The notes under the pieces were generated by a model. That model was not told the origin of the DNA. It did not search any database and saw only the letters and a program-made list of their open reading frames with translations. A stretch of 43,897 nucleotides of DNA from Bacteroidales bacterium (lineage in GTDB: Bacteria; Bacteroidota; Bacteroidia; Bacteroidales; F082): positions 1-43,897 of the forward strand of contig JAFRRE010000122.1 of assembly GCA_017428285.1 (NCBI GenBank), written 5' to 3'. Position 1 is the first letter of the stretch. Each line of letters starts with the position of its first letter. The position numbers were made by a program, and so were the translations under genes. Shown piece after piece: positions 38,192-43,897 of this stretch.

Positions 38192-39838
38192 ATGAAAATC
38201 AAGTACTTTGCATTAGTCGCTATGGTAGCCGTTGCATTTACCGCTTGCGACAACAAGAAACCAGAACCGGTTCAAGAGCCTGTTCAAGAACAAACCACCC
38301 ATTTGTCAGACAAGTACGCCGAGTACACCCTGACGACCAACATCGACCATCTCAGCGACAACGAGCGCGAGATGCTGCGACTGCTCTTCGAAGCGGCCGA
38401 CATCATGGACGGCCTCTTCTGGAACGAGAACTATGGTGACAAGGATGAACTGATGGCCAAAATCGGTGACAATGCCGACATCAAGAAACTGGCCACCATC
38501 GCCTACGGTCCTTGGGATGGCCTCGATGGCAACAAACCTTTCGTTGAAGGCATTGGTGCAAAACCCGCTGGTGCTCAATTCTATCCTGCCGACATGACCG
38601 AGGAGGAGTGGAATACCTTCGACGACCCAAACAAGACCAGCCAATACACCATGATTGTCCGCGACGAGAATGGCGCATTGAAATGCGTGTGGTATCACGA
38701 CTATTTCGCCGAACAAATTGAGAAGGCTGCTTCCTTGCTCGATAAAGCTTCCGAGTTGGCGGGCGACAAGGAGTTCGCCACCTATCTGAAACTTCGTGCC
38801 CAGGCTCTCCGTACCGATGATTACCTTGAGAGCGACATGCAGTGGATGGATGTGCGCAACAACAACATCGATATGGTGATTGGTCCTATCGAAAACTACA
38901 CTGATGCCCGCTACGGCATCAAGGCCTCGCACGAAGCCTTTATCCTTATCAAGGACCAAGAGTGGACCAAGCAACTGGCTCGCTATGCTTCATTTGTGCC
39001 TGCACTGCAGAAGCAGTTGCCTGTGCCTGCACAGTACAAGAAAGAAGTTCCTGGCTCTGATGTTGATTTGGCTGCTTACGATGTGGTTTATTATGCCGGC
39101 GACTGCAACGCCAACAGTAAGACCATCGCCATCAACCTGCCCAATGATGAGCGCGTGCAGCTGCAACGCGGTACCCGCAAACTCCAGCTTAAGAACGCTA
39201 TGCAGGCCAAGTTCGACAAGATTCTTGACCCCATCTCCAAGGAGTTGATGACCTCTGAGTCGCTGGAACACATCAAGTTTGATGCCTTCTTTGCCAATGT
39301 GATGTTCCACGAGACCGCCCACGGCATGGGCATCAAGAACACCATCACGGGTAAAGGCACCGTTCGTGAGGCTTTGGGTAACCAGTACAATGCCCTCGAA
39401 GAAGCCAAAGCCGACGTGTTAGGTCTCTATCTCGTGACCAAACTGGCTGAGATGGGCGAGTACACTAACACCACGATGGAAGACAACTACACCACCTTCA
39501 TGGCGGGTATTTTCCGTTCGGTACGTTTTGGTGCTGCCAGTGCTCATGGCAAGGCCAACATGCTTACCTTCAATTACTTCCAGAATGAAGGTGCTTTTGT
39601 TCGTAACGAACAAGGCAAGTATGCCATCGATTTTGAGAAGATGAAAGTGGCTGTTGAGAAACTCGCAGGCGACATCCTCCAACACCAAGGCAACGGCGAC
39701 TATGAAGCCACCAAGGCTTGGATGGGTGAGATGACTGTTATTAAGCCTGAGTTACAGGCCGACCTCGACCGTGTGAATGAAGCCGGTATCCCCACCGACA
39801 TCTATTTCAACATGGGACCGCAGGTGCTCCTTAAGTAA
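38192..39838 (+). CDS. M49-like zinc peptidase, lipoprotein
   Basis: A 548-residue protein with a lipoprotein signal (AFTAC, lipidated C19). The zinc site is H373-E-T-A-H377 followed by G-M-G, and E403-E-A-K-A-D408 supplies the third ligand. That pairing (HExx(x)H with EExxA(D/E) about 26 residues later) is the dipeptidyl-peptidase III (M49) pattern. Classical M49 enzymes have a six-residue HExxGH; this one has a five-residue HExxH, a shortened form known in a few M49 members. It probably cleaves peptides in the periplasm or at the outer-membrane surface. It starts 32 bp after the acyl-CoA dehydrogenase and has its own terminator. Confidence 0.82.
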   Translation: MKIKYFALVAMVAVAFTACDNKKPEPVQEPVQEQTTHLSDKYAEYTLTTNIDHLSDNEREMLRLLFEAADIMDGLFWNENYGDKDELMAKIGDNADIKKLATIAYGPWDGLDGNKPFVEGIGAKPAGAQFYPADMTEEEWNTFDDPNKTSQYTMIVRDENGALKCVWYHDYFAEQIEKAASLLDKASELAGDKEFATYLKLRAQALRTDDYLESDMQWMDVRNNNIDMVIGPIENYTDARYGIKASHEAFILIKDQEWTKQLARYASFVPALQKQLPVPAQYKKEVPGSDVDLAAYDVVYYAGDCNANSKTIAINLPNDERVQLQRGTRKLQLKNAMQAKFDKILDPISKELMTSESLEHIKFDAFFANVMFHETAHGMGIKNTITGKGTVREALGNQYNALEEAKADVLGLYLVTKLAEMGEYTNTTMEDNYTTFMAGIFRSVRFGAASAHGKANMLTFNYFQNEGAFVRNEQGKYAIDFEKMKVAVEKLAGDILQHQGNGDYEATKAWMGEMTVIKPELQADLDRVNEAGIPTDIYFNMGPQVLLK

Positions 39839-39861
39839 AAACTTACACACATTAATTCATC

Positions 39862-39896
39862 AGAGACGGTGCATTGCGCCGTCTCTGATTTTTTTG
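39862..39896 (+). terminator. Terminator after the M49-like gene, of GTAGAGAC-palindrome type
   Basis: AGAGACGGTGC and GCGCCGTCTCT pair with one G/T around an ATT loop, followed by GATTTTTTTG. The AGAGACG..CGTCTCT ends are those of the 28-bp palindrome family, so this terminator probably descends from such a repeat. Confidence 0.8.
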
Positions 39897-39995
39897 TGCG
39901 GAAGCCCCCCAAAAGTTATCAACACTGTTGATAAAACGTTGATAAAAAAACGAAAAAAGCGGATTTCTCTGCCTTAATACTATCCAATTAATGCC

Positions 39996-40003
39996 TATAT
40001 TTG
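39996..40003 (+). promoter_or_regulatory. -7 promoter element of the 40085 gene
   Basis: TATATTTG followed by CAC is a full match to TAnnTTTG, about 80 bases before the ATG. The 245-base gap otherwise holds the terminator and the short inverted repeat TTATCAACA/TGTTGATAA at 39916-39934. Confidence 0.65.
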
Positions 40004-40084
40004 CACTCGTTAAACTGCATTATTGTGGTCTATTGTAAAACACTAACAATCAATTAAATATCAATCCATTAAACATTCAACACA

Positions 40085-43000
40085 ATGAAAAAGAGATTTA
40101 CAATCTTGGCAGCGGCTTTCGCGCTGCTAGCGTTCCTTGCAATCCCGATGGGGATGAGGGGACAAACTGCCACGTTCGGCCCTGATAACTTTAGTGGTCA
40201 AGGAACCTCTGGAACTGGTAGTGCAATTTCAGCAACTGTTGATGGTGTTACTTTTGCCTGTGATAAAGGTTATGGCACAACGCAAATTCGTTGCTATAGT
40301 GGTAGTACCATTACTATTTCTTCTTCAAACACAATTACCGCAATCTCTTTCACTTTCTCTGGTTCTTACACTGGAGGATTGGAGACATCTTACACCGATT
40401 TGTCCACTAGTTCATGGACACGAACTCTGGCAAGTCAGGCTCGTATCACGGCATGTAGTGTTTCTTATACAGACGGTGGCACCCCCACTCCTACCACTTA
40501 CACCGTTATTTACGACTGCAACGGCGGTACCAGCGGTTGCCCTGAGAATGTAACTGGTATTACTGCTGGAACAAGCATCACCCTTGCTGCTGCACCTACC
40601 AAGACTGATTATACTTTCGATGGTTGGAACGATGGAAGCACCACCTACGAAGCTGGTGCCAATTACACCGTGAATGGCAATGTCACTATGACAGCCCAAT
40701 GGACAGAAATCGTTTCTGGAGATGAACATTGGGTGATTGCCAACCTCGCCGACCTTACCGAGGATGACGTTTTCGTTATTGTGGGTAACAATGGCAGTAA
40801 CTATGCCATGTCGAATAACAACGGCACAGGTAGTGCTCCTTCAGCAGTTGCAGTGACTGTAACTGGTAACGAAATCACTAGCTCGGTGGCTTCGAATATC
40901 AAGTGGACTGTCAGTGGTGACGCCTCTAATGGATATACTTTCTATCCGTATGGTTCCACAACGACATGGCTGTATTGCAATACCACAGCCAACTCAAGTA
41001 GTAATAACAATATGAGAGTGGGAACAGGGGATAGAAAAGTATTTGAAATGAACTCAGATAGTTATTTAATGACTAAAGACACTTATGTTGTTCGGTATTT
41101 GAGTATCTATAATAATGCAGATTGGCGTGGCTACATTAATACTAACCTTTGTCCAGCGTTATCTTTCTACAAGAAAATGGTTGGCGGTACGGTTCCTCCA
41201 AGCATCTCTGCAGACAATGTATCCGTTGAATACGATGCCGTGTCTGGTTCGATTGCTTACACCGTTAACAATGGTGTTGATGGCGGCACGATGAGCGCAG
41301 CCGTTACTGAAGGTGATTGGCTCACACTTGGTCAGGGTACCTCCAGCCCGATTTCGTTCACCTGCACAGAAAACCAAACTTCAAGTGCACGTACGGCTAC
41401 GGTTACCCTAACCTACACATACAACCGCGAAACCACTACCGCTAATGTTACTGTGACACAAGCAGCTAACCCCAATGCGATTAACAATATTTCCGAAATA
41501 ACTGCAGCTGGTACCTATACTGTGCAGGGCACCATTGTCGCCAAGAGTGCAAGAGGCTTCATCGTCGGTGACGGTACTGGCTATGTGTATTACTTTAATC
41601 AGAATTACACACAAACCGACTACAACATTGGTGACATGGTGAAATTGGCAGGTTCTGTCGTTGTTTACGGTGGAGTGTTTGAGTTCAATAACACAACTAC
41701 CATTACAACTGTGACAAGCTCTAATTACGTTGCAGAGAACCCCACCGTTCTTACTGGTGAACAGATGGATGCCCGAGTGGCTTCCACCACACCACCACAA
41801 TTGTCAAGCTATGTCCAGTATGAAGGCACATTTTCCGTCAATGATACCCACTATAACATTACAGACATTGTAGGTGCAACAACTGCCATAGGTAGTGTTT
41901 CTTATCCTCTCAATGCTGATGAACTCACGGCTTTGGACGGTAAGCATGTCAAGGTTACTGGATACTATGTTGGCATTTCCACAAGTACCTATTACAACAC
42001 GATGCTGGGTAGCATTGAAGAAATCGCTAGCAGCAATCCATCTATTACTGCTGAAAATGTCAGCATTGAATATGATGTCACAAGTGGTGCTATTGCATAC
42101 ACTATCGAAAACCCAGTGGATGGAGGCGTTCTGTCCGCTGCTACAGAAAGTGAATGGCTTACATTAGGTACAGCTGGCGCAACAGTTCCTTTCACCTGCG
42201 AGGCCAACACCGCTGCTTCACCCCGCACTGCTACCGTTACCCTCACCTATACATACAACTCAGACCAAATTGTCACTAAGAATGTTACAGTGACACAAGC
42301 TGGCAATCCCAGTACGATTGATAACATTTCCGACATCACTGCAGCTGGCACCTATACCGTGCAAGGCACTATTGTGGCCATTAGCAACAGAGGCTTCATT
42401 TTAGGTGATGGCACAGGTTATGTGTATTATTACAACAATACGACCGAATTTGATCCTGCCGATTATAGTATTGACGACATGGTGAAACTTGCAGGCTCTG
42501 TTGTTGTTTACGGCGGTGTTTATGAATTCAACAGCTCCACTGAAATCACATACGTGGAGGAATCGAACTATGAACCAGAATCCCCAATTGCCCTCACAGG
42601 TGCCGAAATGGATACCCGAGTGGCTTCTACCACACCTGCCCAATTGTCAAGCTACGTCCAGTACCAAGGTACGCTTACCATCAGCGGCAATTACTATAAT
42701 ATCACTAACATTGAAGGTGCCCAGACTGCTAAAGGTAGTATCTCATTCCCTGTTGACACTGAATTTGCTTCTTTGAACGGCAAGCAAGTCAGAGTGACGG
42801 GTTATTATGTCGGCATTTCTTCAAGTCAATACTACAACACCATGATTGGTAGCGTTGAGGAAATCGAAGTCCAACATGAGGAATACACCTTGACCGTCAG
42901 CAATTTGGTAAATGTCAATACCTATGTCTTTGATGCTGCTGATGAAAGCGAGATACTGTTGGAGGGCGAAGGATCGGTGCAAATCCTTGACGGAACAATG

Positions 43001-43897
43001 GTTATGATCAGTGTTGATGTGGTAGAGGGTTATGCTATTGAATCATTGATGGTGGATGGCGTAGATGTCACCTCTCAAATTGATGAAACAGGTGCCTATA
43101 CTTTCACTATGCCTACTCATGATGTTACCATTACCGCAACTGCAGTAGAAATTATTGCTCCCACTGATGATGACTATGTCCGCATCACCTCCCTTAACCA
43201 GTTGACGGATGGAAGCATCGTGGTGATTGCTTCTCGTTATAACGAGGATGCTACTAACTACTATGCAATGAAAAACACCATCTCTGGTGGTAAAGCCCAA
43301 TGTGAGGCGTTTGTTTCAACTACTTCGGATGGCAATGAAATCCTTCCTGCTTCCATCGTTGACAACGTAAATGACTATTATTGGGTTGTTAACTTGACCG
43401 AAAACGGTTATACGTTTACGAATGCCAATGGTGATGTGATTAGCTATAATAGCAGCTCCAACTTCAACATGAATGGTGCAAAAATGACTTGGAATGTCGA
43501 AAGAGGTACTTCAGGAGAAGCTTTAGTGCCTTCCTACGAAGGTTTCAAAATTACCAATGTCGACGTTGAAACTAGATGTATTGCCTTTAGAAATACTGAA
43601 ACTGGAGTCTTTGGCCCTTATTCTACACAAAATATTAATGGTGACGAATACAACTTCTTCCTTGACTTCTTTGTACAAACAGCTGGTTCTGAAACCGTCA
43701 CGCAGACCATTGAACTGACCGCTGGTTGGAACTTGATCAGCACATACCTTGCGGTAGAGGATCCAGTCGAGATGCTTGACATGCTGAAGGCATCGATTGG
43801 CGAGAACGCTACGGAAATCCAGTCTGAGGATAACATGACGGAGTTTGACGGCAGCGAGTGGTTCGGCGACTTGGATGACATCGGTCTCGAGAACGAG
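40085..43897 (+). CDS. Large modular surface protein with BACON/OB-like tandem repeats (3' partial)
   Basis: Frame is open from the ATG to the last base, 1271 codons, and continues outside the window. Signal peptide MKKRFTILAAAFALLAFLAI. Residues about 139-205 form a Listeria-Bacteroides repeat (YTVIYDCNGGTSGC ... FDGWNDG ... TAQW). From 41201 a BACON-like domain (NVSVEYDAVSGSIAYTV ... TATVTLTY) is followed by an OB-fold-like domain (YTVQGTIVAKSARGFIVGDG, MVKLAGSVVVYGGVFEF, VKVTGYYVGISTSTYY); the pair repeats from 42041. After about 42868 come an InlB-like repeat and a beta domain, then AGWNLISTYLAVEDPVEMLD, a module often found before T9SS sorting domains. A sorting domain is expected beyond the edge. 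Likely an adhesin or glycan-binding surface protein; no catalytic motif seen. Confidence 0.82.
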   Translation, partial: MKKRFTILAAAFALLAFLAIPMGMRGQTATFGPDNFSGQGTSGTGSAISATVDGVTFACDKGYGTTQIRCYSGSTITISSSNTITAISFTFSGSYTGGLETSYTDLSTSSWTRTLASQARITACSVSYTDGGTPTPTTYTVIYDCNGGTSGCPENVTGITAGTSITLAAAPTKTDYTFDGWNDGSTTYEAGANYTVNGNVTMTAQWTEIVSGDEHWVIANLADLTEDDVFVIVGNNGSNYAMSNNNGTGSAPSAVAVTVTGNEITSSVASNIKWTVSGDASNGYTFYPYGSTTTWLYCNTTANSSSNNNMRVGTGDRKVFEMNSDSYLMTKDTYVVRYLSIYNNADWRGYINTNLCPALSFYKKMVGGTVPPSISADNVSVEYDAVSGSIAYTVNNGVDGGTMSAAVTEGDWLTLGQGTSSPISFTCTENQTSSARTATVTLTYTYNRETTTANVTVTQAANPNAINNISEITAAGTYTVQGTIVAKSARGFIVGDGTGYVYYFNQNYTQTDYNIGDMVKLAGSVVVYGGVFEFNNTTTITTVTSSNYVAENPTVLTGEQMDARVASTTPPQLSSYVQYEGTFSVNDTHYNITDIVGATTAIGSVSYPLNADELTALDGKHVKVTGYYVGISTSTYYNTMLGSIEEIASSNPSITAENVSIEYDVTSGAIAYTIENPVDGGVLSAATESEWLTLGTAGATVPFTCEANTAASPRTATVTLTYTYNSDQIVTKNVTVTQAGNPSTIDNISDITAAGTYTVQGTIVAISNRGFILGDGTGYVYYYNNTTEFDPADYSIDDMVKLAGSVVVYGGVYEFNSSTEITYVEESNYEPESPIALTGAEMDTRVASTTPAQLSSYVQYQGTLTISGNYYNITNIEGAQTAKGSISFPVDTEFASLNGKQVRVTGYYVGISSSQYYNTMIGSVEEIEVQHEEYTLTVSNLVNVNTYVFDAADESEILLEGEGSVQILDGTMVMISVDVVEGYAIESLMVDGVDVTSQIDETGAYTFTMPTHDVTITATAVEIIAPTDDDYVRITSLNQLTDGSIVVIASRYNEDATNYYAMKNTISGGKAQCEAFVSTTSDGNEILPASIVDNVNDYYWVVNLTENGYTFTNANGDVISYNSSSNFNMNGAKMTWNVERGTSGEALVPSYEGFKITNVDVETRCIAFRNTETGVFGPYSTQNINGDEYNFFLDFFVQTAGSETVTQTIELTAGWNLISTYLAVEDPVEMLDMLKASIGENATEIQSEDNMTEFDGSEWFGDLDDIGLENE
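41201..42867 (+). repeat. Two tandem 840-bp coding repeats
   Basis: 41201-42040 and 42041-42867 align base for base at an 840-bp offset (280 residues), for example GTTGAATACGATGCC against ATTGAATATGATGTC and GGTAGCATTGAAGAAATCG against GGTAGCGTTGAGGAAATCG. Each unit is one BACON-like plus one OB-like domain. Confidence 0.85.

Noticed and set aside
39916..39934. TTATCAACA/TGTTGATAA inverted pair resembling DnaA boxes
   Set aside because: Each half has one mismatch to TTATCCACA, only one further similar site is nearby, and there is no dnaA, dnaN or AT-rich unwinding region; a replication origin is not supported.
1..43897. tRNA, rRNA genes, CRISPR arrays, transposase genes or integrase sites
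   Set aside because: None were found on reading either strand; the repeats present are short and non-coding.

Overview
The window reads as a chromosomal segment of a Bacteroidales (phylum Bacteroidota) bacterium, probably a gut, rumen or oral anaerobe. The support is internal: at least seven gene-proximal sites match the phylum's -7 promoter element TAnnTTTG, several proteins end in type IX secretion system (T9SS) type A sorting domains (YPNP...G...ITN.MGQ...GMYF...KFVV), there is a complete Bacteroides aerotolerance (bat) operon, and BspA-type leucine-rich repeats, BACON-like domains and a Bacteroidota-type tail-fibre C-terminus are present. Species cannot be read from the sequence.

Layout. 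1-1138: 3' part of a TPR/transmembrane/HTH regulator. 1194-10719: five plus-strand genes for secreted or surface proteins, four of them with T9SS sorting domains; a ~180-residue module occurs four times in three of these genes. 10968-11513: small outer-membrane protein, then a terminator. 11676-13656: an HTH protein overlapping a gene that fuses a nucleotidyltransferase to a metallophosphoesterase, behind a promoter and a perfect inverted repeat; this looks like a toxin-antitoxin-like or defence cassette. 13779-19709 (minus): a 1089-residue multi-cofactor oxidoreductase, aspartate kinase, and an overlapping DUF4143 AAA ATPase. 19936-20416: a RelB/DinJ-like antitoxin and a YafQ-like toxin broken by a frameshift. 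20429-22117: a promoter, a long leader with strong predicted RNA structure, and another T9SS protein. 22481-31803: moxR, DUF58, a DUF4381-like gene and batA-B-C-D-E in tight overlap. 31964-34879: a large beta-propeller T9SS protein. 34993-38159: a biotin carboxylase/carrier fusion and an acyl-CoA dehydrogenase. 38192-39838: a lipoprotein M49-like zinc peptidase. 40085-end: a large repeat-containing surface protein cut by the window edge.

The main structural theme is small repeats in and around the surface-protein genes. Three unrelated short repeat families (CTTCGACAGGCTCAG-like, a 28-bp GTAGAGAC palindrome, and an ATTCATC/ATTCCGC repeat) lie both between genes and in frame inside coding regions, at two fixed positions: the linker before the sorting domain and the turn between its first two strands. 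A fourth family, an inverted-repeat element of 76-99 bp, sits just after the stop codon of three of these genes, and one copy carries an exact 23-bp nested insertion of the first family. The other leads for unfamiliar biology are the nucleotidyltransferase-phosphoesterase fusion with its HTH partner and the structured leader at 20505-20730.

All domain names come from reading motifs by eye. No database or folding program was run.
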